This document shows positions 23,109 through 29,335 of a DNA stretch of 30,015 nucleotides, piece by piece. This DNA comes from a virus. Made by a program: the position numbers and the translations under genes. The stretch lies in the IMG/VR virus record IMGVR_UViG_3300046011_000090, positions 1 through 30,015 of that record; one strand, given 5' to 3'. The notes under the pieces are model-generated. The model was not told where the DNA came from. It did no database searches and was given only the letters and a program-made list of their open reading frames with translations. Position 1 is the first letter of the stretch. Every line of letters starts with the position of its first letter.

Positions 23109-24038
23109 ATGCCTAATTATTCTGGAGTTTGGACACTCTCTCAACAAGCACAAGCTAAAGCGGCTAATAACTGGCCTGCGCCTCCTGATGCGCCCACGAT
23201 TGGGACTGCTACGGCTACAAGCTCAACTACGGCTACAGTTGCTTTTACAGCACCTGCAAATCTTGGGAATCCCGCAATAGTAACTTATACAGCCACATCA
23301 AGCCCTAGTGGTTTAACAGGTACTGGGACATCCCCAATCACAGTAAGTGGGTTAACTGCGGCAACTTCTTATACATTTACAGTAACAGCTACAAATGCTT
23401 CTGGCACAGGGCCAGCAAGTGCGGCTAGTAATAGCATTACAACTTTATATACCATTGGTCAGGCTTTGGGCGGTGGTTACTATGCGGGTCAGATTGGCGT
23501 TAGCGGTGTAGCTACCCACAATTTAGTTGTTGGCCCTGTATCTTCCGCACAAAACACTAGCATAGCATATAAAAACGCAAGTACAGCAACCTCTGGCGCA
23601 GATAGCGTAATTGATGGCCCTCAAAATACTGCCGACATGGTAGCTGATGGTAGTTCTACTGTTTACCCAGCGGCTCACTTTTGCAATGACTTGGTAATTG
23701 GTGGTTATAGTGATTGGTATATGCCAGCCAAAAACGAGTTGGAAGTTTGCTACTACAACTTAAAACCCACAACAACAAACAACCAAGAGTCTTCAGGAGT
23801 AAATGCTAACGCTATCCCCCCAAGAGCAAGCCCCTATACATTAAGCACCCCTGCACAAACTTCTGCTACAAATTTTAGAGACACTGGGGCAGAAGATTTT
23901 ATTGCTACTCCGTATTGGACTAGTACAGAATCCAACGCATTGGGCGCATGGAGACAACGATTTAATACAGGACTTCAAGACTACGACTATAAGAGTTCTA
24001 GTACGTATGTCCGAGCCATTCGCAGAGTAGCAGTTTAA
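23109..24038 (+). CDS. FN3 plus DUF1566/C-type-lectin-like receptor-binding protein, copy 2
   Basis: 309 residues, same architecture as its neighbour: an FN3 domain (about 27-115) and a lectin-like domain (about 118-309). The domain has GGYSDWYMPAKNELEV, YWTSTESN, and the identical ending VRAIRRVAV. More than half of the residues of the second domain match copy 1 by eye, and the DNA shares short identical runs with synonymous differences between them. It is therefore an old tandem duplication rather than a recent one. The N-terminus (MPNYSGVWTLSQQAQAKA) differs from copy 1, suggesting different attachment. Confidence 0.75.
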   Translation: MPNYSGVWTLSQQAQAKAANNWPAPPDAPTIGTATATSSTTATVAFTAPANLGNPAIVTYTATSSPSGLTGTGTSPITVSGLTAATSYTFTVTATNASGTGPASAASNSITTLYTIGQALGGGYYAGQIGVSGVATHNLVVGPVSSAQNTSIAYKNASTATSGADSVIDGPQNTADMVADGSSTVYPAAHFCNDLVIGGYSDWYMPAKNELEVCYYNLKPTTTNNQESSGVNANAIPPRASPYTLSTPAQTSATNFRDTGAEDFIATPYWTSTESNALGAWRQRFNTGLQDYDYKSSSTYVRAIRRVAV

Positions 24039-24056
24039 TTTATAAGGAGTATCACA

Positions 24057-24503
24057 ATGTACATTTGCATAACAGAAGTAGACGCAGTAACTAAAATAGT
24101 CTGCACAGCCGAGCCACAACGCACAGGCCCATCAATGCCAGCTATTAAAGGCTGGACTCATATTTGGCACGACAGTTCAACTTGGCCTGTTAGCACAGCA
24201 CCTGATGGCACATATCTTCGTGCGCCCAAGTATTACGGCACTTGCGATGCAGACGCTGACTTAAACATTGCGGGTGTTCTGCAAGTCTTAACAGAAGCAG
24301 AATTTAATGCCGCCAAAGTTGCCGAGCATGAGGCTCGTAAGCCTTACCCATCATGGATTGGCTACTTGGACACAATGACTTGGGCTGCACCAGTAGCAAG
24401 ACCTGCTGATGCCGTAATCAATGGCGGTAATGTACGCTATCAATGGGATGAAGCTACAGTTAGCTGGATTGCACAGCCCTCTCTATCACAAGAATCCGAA
24501 TGA
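24057..24503 (+). CDS. tail-associated protein with KPYPSW motif
   Basis: 148 residues with a good AAGGAG site. The N-terminus (MYICITEVDAVTKIVC) is followed by HIWHDSSTWPV and YYGTCDADAD. Near the end, KPYPSWIGYLDTMTWAAPV and YQWDEATVSWIAQP form a Trp-rich pair common in small proteins of the tail regions of aquatic phages. The family role is unknown; fibre assembly or a minor tail component is likely from position. It overlaps the sulfotransferase start by 4 bases. Confidence 0.65.
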   Translation: MYICITEVDAVTKIVCTAEPQRTGPSMPAIKGWTHIWHDSSTWPVSTAPDGTYLRAPKYYGTCDADADLNIAGVLQVLTEAEFNAAKVAEHEARKPYPSWIGYLDTMTWAAPVARPADAVINGGNVRYQWDEATVSWIAQPSLSQESE

Positions 24504-25321
24504 AAGAGTTTTTCTTTATCTCTGGTTTGCCAAGGTCAGGGTCTACCCTGCTCTCGGCTATCTTGCGTCAGAACCCTGAGTTCTATGCAGATATTTCCTC
24601 GCCAGTATTGGGATTGGTGGCATCTACCATCAATGTTATTACTGGAAGTGAAAGCAATCACCTGATAGATGAAGACAGACGCAAGCAAATACTGAAAGAC
24701 ATATTTGAGGCTTACTACAAAGCAGTCACCCCCAAAGTAGTGTTTGACACTAGCAGGGGATGGACTGCTAAAACATCTTTGCTGAAAGACCTATACCCAC
24801 AGACTAAGATTATCTGCTGTGTACGTGATTTGCCTTGGATACTAGACAGTTTTGAGCGTATTGCTGCCAAGAACTCTTTGTATGGTGCAAGCCTAACAGA
24901 CGATGAGTCACGGCAGACAGTCACCACAAGGTGTGATGCTTTGATGGATGTGAAGAAAGAAGGCCAAGTGGTCAAGCCTTATTACTTCTTAGAAGAAGGC
25001 TTACTGTTAAACCCCGACATGATTATGTTGGTGGAATATGAATCTTTATGTAAACAGCCTGAGAGCGTAATGCGTGAGATTTATGGGTTTATTGGCAAAC
25101 CTTATTACGAACACGATTACAAGAATGTCGAGTATGACAACGAGGTGTATGACAAAGCCTTAAACATGAAAAGTCTGCATACAGTTAGAAAAGAAGTGAC
25201 ATGGCAAGAGCGTCCATCTATACTTCCAAAATCCGTATGGGAAAAGTATAATGGCAAGGAGTTCTGGCGTACACCTGCACCAGAGTTTTCAATCAAACAA
25301 CTTTATAAGGTTAAAGGATGA
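24500..25321 (+). CDS. sulfotransferase family protein
   Basis: 273 residues. GLPRSGSTLL (9-18) is the 5'-phosphosulfate-binding loop of PAPS-dependent sulfotransferases. R109 and S117 in CVRDLPWILDSFER lie exactly 8 residues apart, the spacing of the 3'-phosphate-binding Arg and Ser of this fold. The rest (LVEYESLCKQPESVMREIYGF) follows the usual Sulfotransferase_3 pattern. It would transfer sulfate from PAPS to an unknown acceptor, perhaps a carbohydrate or protein. It overlaps the genes on both sides by 4 bases, so it is probably co-translated with the next, PAPS-making-like gene. Confidence 0.85.
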   Translation: MKEFFFISGLPRSGSTLLSAILRQNPEFYADISSPVLGLVASTINVITGSESNHLIDEDRRKQILKDIFEAYYKAVTPKVVFDTSRGWTAKTSLLKDLYPQTKIICCVRDLPWILDSFERIAAKNSLYGASLTDDESRQTVTTRCDALMDVKKEGQVVKPYYFLEEGLLLNPDMIMLVEYESLCKQPESVMREIYGFIGKPYYEHDYKNVEYDNEVYDKALNMKSLHTVRKEVTWQERPSILPKSVWEKYNGKEFWRTPAPEFSIKQLYKVKG

Positions 25322-26103
25322 AACGCATATTAGTTATGGGTTTACCTAATGCTGGTAAAACTTATCTTGCACAGCATATTCTTGACCACTTGCAAAGCAA
25401 CCATAAAACAGTCATGTGGCTAAACGCTGATGACGTTCGTAAACAATTTAATGATTGGGACTTTTCCCATGAAGGACGTATTCGCCAGAGTTTGCGGATG
25501 CGTGACCTAGCCGACAGTTACGATGTAGATTATGTTATTTGTGACTTTGTAGCCCCTCTAGTTGAGATGCGTAACAACTTTAAGGCAGATTGGACTGTCT
25601 GGGTTGATACCATTGACAAGGGTAGGTTTGAGGACACAAATAAGATATTTGTTGCACCAGAGCAGTATGACTTTAGGATTACTGAGCAAAAGGCTGAGAA
25701 GTGGGGTGAGTTCATTGCTGCTCACATCCTAGATGACAGAAAGCGTCCTGTCTTTGATTGGCAGAAAGAAACTGTCCAGATGCTTGGCAGATGGCAACCT
25801 TGGCACGAAGGCCATCGTAAGTTGTTTGAAAGAGCCTTGGCTAAAACTGGTCAGGTAGTCATTCAGATTAGAGATTGTCAGGGTTGGAACGGCTCAAACC
25901 CATTTGCTGCCACTCAAGTTACAAACTTTATCAAGCGTGATTTAGACCCTTTATATCAAGGTCAGTACGAGATACAACTTGTACCTAATGTGGTCAACAT
26001 CACATATGGCAGGGATGTAGGTTACAAGATTGAGCAAGAATCTTTTGACGATGCTACTCACGCTATCTCAGCAACCAAGATACGAAAACAAATGGGTGTC
26101 TAA
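25318..26103 (+). CDS. APS-kinase-like and HxGH nucleotidylyltransferase fusion
   Basis: 261 residues, two domains. The N-terminal domain (1-145) is like adenylylsulfate kinase: Walker A GLPNAGKT (8-15), LNADDVRKQFND (35-46), then DWDFSHEGRIRQSLRMRDLA, matching the DNVR...GFS..DR..N.R pattern, and WVDTIDKGRFEDTN. The C-terminal domain (about 153-261) has GRWQPWHEGH (HxGH at 163-166), GRDVGYKIEQ and the closing ISATKIR (250-256), the two signatures of nucleotidylyltransferases such as NMN adenylyltransferase and ATP sulfurylase. At about 110 residues it is smaller than usual ATP sulfurylase domains. Together they could make APS and then PAPS for the adjacent sulfotransferase; an NAD-related role is the main alternative. 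Confidence 0.8.
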   Translation: MKRILVMGLPNAGKTYLAQHILDHLQSNHKTVMWLNADDVRKQFNDWDFSHEGRIRQSLRMRDLADSYDVDYVICDFVAPLVEMRNNFKADWTVWVDTIDKGRFEDTNKIFVAPEQYDFRITEQKAEKWGEFIAAHILDDRKRPVFDWQKETVQMLGRWQPWHEGHRKLFERALAKTGQVVIQIRDCQGWNGSNPFAATQVTNFIKRDLDPLYQGQYEIQLVPNVVNITYGRDVGYKIEQESFDDATHAISATKIRKQMGV

Positions 26104-26328
26104 ATGACTGATGTAAGCCATGAGCAAATCTATGAACGTCTACTAGCTGTTGAAGCAAAGGTAGATGAGATAGATAAGAACACTAAAGACCTTGTGGAAG
26201 CTATTGACGCTGCCAAGGGTGCTGTAAAGGTTCTTAACTGGATAGCATCTATTGCTCAACCAGTTTTGTGGATTGGTGGTTTAGTCATTGCTGCTGGTGC
26301 TATCTGGCAAACATGGATTAAAAAATGA
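26104..26328 (+). CDS. small membrane protein, holin/XhlA-like
   Basis: 74 residues. A charged N-terminal coiled coil (EQIYERLLAVEAKVDEIDKN) is followed by one transmembrane span (VLWIGGLVIAAGAIWQTWI) and a KK end. This layout matches XhlA/BhlA-type phage lysis membrane proteins. It starts directly after the preceding stop codon and opens the lysis block. It may be a holin or an accessory. Its stop overlaps the next start by 4 bases. Confidence 0.65.
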   Translation: MTDVSHEQIYERLLAVEAKVDEIDKNTKDLVEAIDAAKGAVKVLNWIASIAQPVLWIGGLVIAAGAIWQTWIKK

Positions 26329-26417
26329 ACGATTGGGCTGTGGCTTTTACTACCGCAGTCCTTTTTTGCATTACTGTTATCTGGTGTGTCTACATTATTG
26401 TGTGGGCATGGTACTAG
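26325..26417 (+). CDS. 30-residue single-pass membrane peptide
   Basis: ATG 26325 overlaps the previous stop (ATGA). The product MNDWAVAFTTAVLFCITVIW followed by CVYIIVWAWY is almost entirely one hydrophobic helix rich in Trp and aromatic residues, with no charged tail. It overlaps the next small gene by 10 bases. A small holin-like or lysis-timing peptide is possible from context. It has no independent ribosome-binding site. Confidence 0.5.
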   Translation: MNDWAVAFTTAVLFCITVIWCVYIIVWAWY

Positions 26418-26530
26418 CGTTTTTGTTGGCTGTAACTATTGAGTACAGATGTGTTAAGTGGGTTTGGGTTGGCGATGTGTACAACCGAAAAGTCTACTGT
26501 ATTGAATGGAAAAAGGTAGATAAGAAATGA
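26408..26530 (+). CDS. 40-residue membrane-anchored peptide
   Basis: From ATG 26408 the peptide begins MVLAFLLAVTIEYRCVKWVW and ends YCIEWKKVDKK: a short hydrophobic N-terminus and a basic C-terminal half. The longer frame back to TTG 26288 would run through two other genes and is rejected. Both ends overlap neighbours (10 bases and 4 bases). Function unknown. Confidence 0.5.
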   Translation: MVLAFLLAVTIEYRCVKWVWVGDVYNRKVYCIEWKKVDKK

Positions 26531-27024
26531 TAGACCCAATCACGGCACTAGCTGGCATACAGTCAGCAATCAGCATGGTCAAGAAGGCAGCTAATGTTGC
26601 CAATGACTTAGGCTCACTTGCGCCCATGATTGGTAAGCTATTTGACGCTAAGTCTGTAGCTACAAAAGCCATGCTTCAAGCCAAGCAGTCTGGCAAAGGC
26701 TCAAACATGGGTACGGCTCTCCAGATTGAGATGGCACTAGAGCAAGCCAGAGAGTTTGAGGAAAGCCTAAAAATGCTTTTCATGCAATCTGGAAAAATTG
26801 ACGTTTGGAACAAGATTAAGGCTCGTCAAGCAGAGATGGACTTGGCAGACGCTAAAGAAATAAGTGCTTTAAAGAAAGCAGAGAAAGCAGCCAAAGAGAA
26901 AGAGCAAGAACAACTAGAGATTGGCTTGGCAATAGGTGGAATCTGCTTTGTTTTGTTTCTCGTCTTTGTTGGCGTGTATGAGTTGATGGAATTCTGTGCA
27001 ACTACTCGTAGATGTGGCAGATGA
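26527..27024 (+). CDS. lysis-region membrane protein (165 residues)
   Basis: It begins MIDPITALAGIQSAISMVKK, has a long charged helical region (AKEISALKKAEKAAKEKEQEQ), then one transmembrane span (IGLAIGGICFVLFLVFVGVYEL, about 132-153) and a short CATTRRCGR tail. It belongs to a common, uncharacterised podovirus family of the lysis region. ATGA overlaps join it to the genes on both sides. A role in the inner membrane or in virion maturation is possible. Confidence 0.65.
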   Translation: MIDPITALAGIQSAISMVKKAANVANDLGSLAPMIGKLFDAKSVATKAMLQAKQSGKGSNMGTALQIEMALEQAREFEESLKMLFMQSGKIDVWNKIKARQAEMDLADAKEISALKKAEKAAKEKEQEQLEIGLAIGGICFVLFLVFVGVYELMEFCATTRRCGR

Positions 27025-27176
27025 ATGAGTACCAAAAGACCTTTGACCTATGCTTAAAAATATTTGTCTATGGACTTGTGGCTTTGTATTTTTTAGGCTT
27101 TTTAAAGTTTCTTCCTGACGATTTGTCGGACAAAATTGTTAATCTCCTACTTAATCGTATTGGACTTGGTAAATGA
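27021..27176 (+). CDS. 51-residue single-pass membrane protein
   Basis: ATG 27021 overlaps the previous stop and the end (TGA 27174-27176) overlaps the next ATG. The product starts MNEYQKTFDLC, has a span FVYGLVALYFLGFLKFL and a polar C-terminal helix (DDLSDKIVNLLLNRIGLGK). The four-base couplings on both sides support it. Function unknown. Confidence 0.6.
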   Translation: MNEYQKTFDLCLKIFVYGLVALYFLGFLKFLPDDLSDKIVNLLLNRIGLGK

Positions 27177-27376
27177 GATATTTATTGCTTCTTTTACTGC
27201 TAACTGGTTGCGATGAGAAATATCGGTATTTCTGCCAAAACCCAGACAACTTCCATGCTGAAACTTGTCAGAAACCTAGATGCCAATTCACTCAGACTTG
27301 CCCTGAGTATTTGGTTGCCCCAATCTTGGAGAAAAAAATCAATGACGTACAACCAGAAACAAAAGCTAACAACTGA
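27173..27376 (+). CDS. small Cys-rich lipoprotein with inner-membrane retention signal
   Basis: 67 residues. Seven leucines followed by TGC form a classic lipobox (LTGC, Cys13), and Asp follows at +2, the E. coli signal for staying in the inner membrane. Four further cysteines (21, 32, 37, 43) in CQNPDNF...CQKPRC...TCPEY could form disulfides in the periplasm. Similar CQ.P..C..P.C...TCP lipoproteins are conserved in phage lysis regions. It is not the outer spanin, since a better Rz1 is embedded downstream. Confidence 0.7.
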   Translation: MRYLLLLLLLTGCDEKYRYFCQNPDNFHAETCQKPRCQFTQTCPEYLVAPILEKKINDVQPETKANN

Positions 27377-27842
27377 AGAAATTGAGGTTAGGGTCTGGAG
27401 TATTGTGGTGCTTGCTGTCACCCTGATTCTTTTCTTTATCGTGATTTCTCTTTTGTACTCTGTGACGTTTGTCACTCAGCCAATTAAGAGCATGGCCCCG
27501 ATTGACCAAGCCTACACCAAGATGCTCAATGATATTGTTCTGCTAATCGTGGGTGGTATTGGTGGTGTTATTGGCAAACGAGCAATGACTTCTAGGCAGC
27601 AGCCTCCACAACAGCCAATGTGTCAACCAATGGGCTATGGTCAACAATATGGCTCATCCTATGCGCCTCCGCAATCTGCGTATGGTTTGCCTAGTCAGCC
27701 ATTCGGGGCTATGCCTGTTTGGAAAAATCCAGAACTAGATGAATCATGGACTCCTCCTCCTCCTCCTGATACGCCTCCAGACCACTTGGAAGACGATTAT
27801 GTTAGAGAAGAAATAGCTAACGCAAGAAAAGAGGCTGAGTAA
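27342..27842 (+). CDS. two-span membrane protein with proline-rich tail, holin candidate
   Basis: 166 residues from ATG 27342 (GGAG about 10 bases upstream); the extension to 27213 lies inside the lipoprotein gene and is not favoured. Two hydrophobic spans: VWSIVVLAVTLILFFIVISL (about 19-38) and DIVLLIVGGIGGVIGKR (about 65-81). The tail (about 90-166) is Pro/Gln/Tyr-rich (TPPPPPDTPPDHLEDD). This is a common phage lysis-block family without an assigned role. A holin is a reasonable guess because it lies next to the spanins and endolysin. Confidence 0.7.
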   Translation: MTYNQKQKLTTEEIEVRVWSIVVLAVTLILFFIVISLLYSVTFVTQPIKSMAPIDQAYTKMLNDIVLLIVGGIGGVIGKRAMTSRQQPPQQPMCQPMGYGQQYGSSYAPPQSAYGLPSQPFGAMPVWKNPELDESWTPPPPPDTPPDHLEDDYVREEIANARKEAE

Positions 27843-28339
27843 TGTTACCTATTCCTTTGCCTTGGTTAATCATTGGCGTTATGGTATCTCTCTTTGGTAC
27901 ATACCAAGTTGGACACCACTACGGATGGCTAGAGCGTGATGAAGACATGAAGATAGCCATTGCCCAAAAGAATGATGAGGCTCGTTTAATCGAGCAAAAC
28001 ATGAGTGAGAAACTTAACAAACAATCTGCCAAACTACAGGAAGCCAATGATGCTATCAACAAAAAAACTACTGCTCTTGCTGTTGCCAATCGTGCTGGCA
28101 AGTTGCGCCTCTGCCCCTCCAGTAACGTACAAGCCTCCACAAGTGCCTCCATTGCCTCCGCAGATACAAAAGCAACCAGTGAACCTGACAGACCGACTGA
28201 CACAGCTTCTGATGCCGAAAGAGCAACCATTAACGCAATCGCAGAAATAGTTGCACAGGGTGATAGAAATACTATTGCACTAAATGCGTGTGTGGACTCA
28301 TATAACGAAGTAAGGAATCTCTTAAATGGTAAGCCCTGA
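27842..28339 (+). CDS. Rz: inner-membrane spanin (Rz-like)
   Basis: 165 residues. An N-terminal membrane anchor (PWLIIGVMVSLFGTYQVGHH) is followed by a long periplasmic coiled coil (NMSEKLNKQSAKLQEANDAI), a Ser/Ala/Thr-rich middle and a C-terminal helix (LNACVDSYNEVRNLLNG). This is the Rz i-spanin plan. It contains a complete Rz1-like lipoprotein gene in the +1 frame. It bridges to the outer lipoprotein to fuse the two membranes at lysis. The end overlaps the endolysin start. Confidence 0.8.
   Translation: MLPIPLPWLIIGVMVSLFGTYQVGHHYGWLERDEDMKIAIAQKNDEARLIEQNMSEKLNKQSAKLQEANDAINKKTTALAVANRAGKLRLCPSSNVQASTSASIASADTKATSEPDRPTDTASDAERATINAIAEIVAQGDRNTIALNACVDSYNEVRNLLNGKP
28047..28250 (+). CDS. 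Rz1: outer-membrane spanin (Rz1-like), embedded
   Basis: 67 residues wholly inside the i-spanin gene in another frame. ATG 28047 has AGGAAG at good spacing, better than ATG 28005. The signal peptide (KKLLLLLLPIVLASC) ends with a lipobox (LASC, Cys20) and Ala at +2, the outer-membrane-directed form. The mature part is proline-rich (APPVTYKPPQVPPLPP), as in Rz1. The embedded arrangement matches lambda Rz/Rz1 and implies a Gram-negative host. Confidence 0.85.
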   Translation: MMLSTKKLLLLLLPIVLASCASAPPVTYKPPQVPPLPPQIQKQPVNLTDRLTQLLMPKEQPLTQSQK

Positions 28340-28925
28340 CCAACTTAAAAAGATGCACATTGACCCTGTGTGGGCTGACGCACTTAACGAGACTTTTGAG
28401 CGTTTCGATATATCTACACCTGCTAGACAAGCTGCTTTTATTGGGCAATGTGGGCATGAGTGTGCTAACTTTAGAATCCTTGAAGAAAACCTAAACTATC
28501 GTGCTGAAACCCTGATGAAGCTGTGGAAGTCTAGGTTTCCAACAATTGAGATAGCTAACGAGTACGCTAGGAATCCCAAGAAGATTGCTAACAAAGTCTA
28601 TTCTTCTCGTATGGGAAACAGGGATGAGGCTTCTGGTGATGGGTATCGTTTCCGAGGCAGAGGGTGTATCCAGTTGACAGGCCATGCAAACTATTTTCAT
28701 GCAGGTCAAGCCTGTGGTGAAGACTTTGTGATGAATCCTGACCTTGTAGCTACGCCTAGATACGCTGCTATGACAGCAGGATGGTTTTGGAACACCCATA
28801 AGCTAAACCAATATGCTGATTCCCAAGATTACAAAACTTTAACAAAGAAGATAAATGGTGGGTTTATTGGTCTTGAAGACCGAGTTAAACACATAAATGA
28901 AGCCTTACAGGTTTTAACAAGTTAA
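28326..28925 (+). CDS. endolysin, glycoside hydrolase family 19-like
   Basis: 199 residues, no signal peptide. FIGQCGHECANF (39-49) with H44-E45, E53/E54 in LEENLNY, and YRFRGRGCIQLTGHANY (107-123) are the GH19 chitinase/lysozyme-type signatures used by phage endolysins to cut peptidoglycan. TAGWFWNTHKLN and the C-terminal INGG motif are also typical. It depends on a holin for release. It overlaps the spanin gene by 14 bases and has AAGGA about 9 bases upstream. Confidence 0.9.
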   Translation: MVSPDQLKKMHIDPVWADALNETFERFDISTPARQAAFIGQCGHECANFRILEENLNYRAETLMKLWKSRFPTIEIANEYARNPKKIANKVYSSRMGNRDEASGDGYRFRGRGCIQLTGHANYFHAGQACGEDFVMNPDLVATPRYAAMTAGWFWNTHKLNQYADSQDYKTLTKKINGGFIGLEDRVKHINEALQVLTS

Positions 28926-28960
28926 ATATAATTGTCATAAATACTGTATAAGGTGTTGAA

Positions 28961-29335
28961 ATGCCTAACATTCCTACACCAGAACACGCAGAACTGTTCG
29001 CACAAAGTGTCAAAAAGTGGCAGCAAGTGCTAAGTCTTGGTGATTGGAGAATCGAGAAAGGCATGAAGCCAGCCAAGGCAGCTATGGCTTCTGTTGAGTT
29101 TACACCTGCTGCAAGACTTGCTGTTTATCGTTTGGGTGACTTTGGTGCGGAAAAGATAACACCTGATTCACTAGATAGAACTGCTTTACATGAGTTGCTT
29201 CACATCTTTTTGCATGACTTGATGTGTGTAGCTACAGACCCTAAATCTTCAGATGAGGAAATAGAGATGCAAGAGCATAGAGTTATCAATCTGCTAGAAA
29301 ACTTACTCTCTAAGGATTCCAATGGGCGCACATAA
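28961..29335 (+). CDS. HExxH metalloprotease-like protein
   Basis: 124 residues. DRTALHELLHIFLHDL holds H77-E78-L-L-H81, the zinc-binding and catalytic motif of metallopeptidases, with H85 and E105-H106 as possible further ligands. Length and pattern fit small phage putative metallopeptidases of the SprT/minigluzincin kind. The target is unknown: virion processing, host proteins or lysis control are options. AAGGTG precedes ATG; a TATAAG at 28947 is present without a -35. It overlaps the next gene by 14 bases. Confidence 0.7.
   Translation: MPNIPTPEHAELFAQSVKKWQQVLSLGDWRIEKGMKPAKAAMASVEFTPAARLAVYRLGDFGAEKITPDSLDRTALHELLHIFLHDLMCVATDPKSSDEEIEMQEHRVINLLENLLSKDSNGRT

Noticed and set aside
26288-26407. 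Longer 80-residue version of the small gene ending at 26530
   Set aside because: It starts at TTG inside the preceding membrane gene and would run through the 30-residue gene. ATG 26408 gives a compact peptide fitting the overlap chain.
27213-27341. N-terminal extension of the two-span membrane protein
   Set aside because: It lies inside the lipoprotein gene in another frame; ATG 27342 has GGAG upstream and begins right before the recognisable protein.
28005-28046. Earlier start for the Rz1-like gene
   Set aside because: It would add a polar stretch before the signal peptide and break lipoprotein export; ATG 28047 has AGGAAG at proper spacing.
28932-28952. Promoter TTGTCA...TATAAG before the metalloprotease gene
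   Set aside because: The spacer is only 9 bases and no -35 exists at 16-18 bases from TATAAG.
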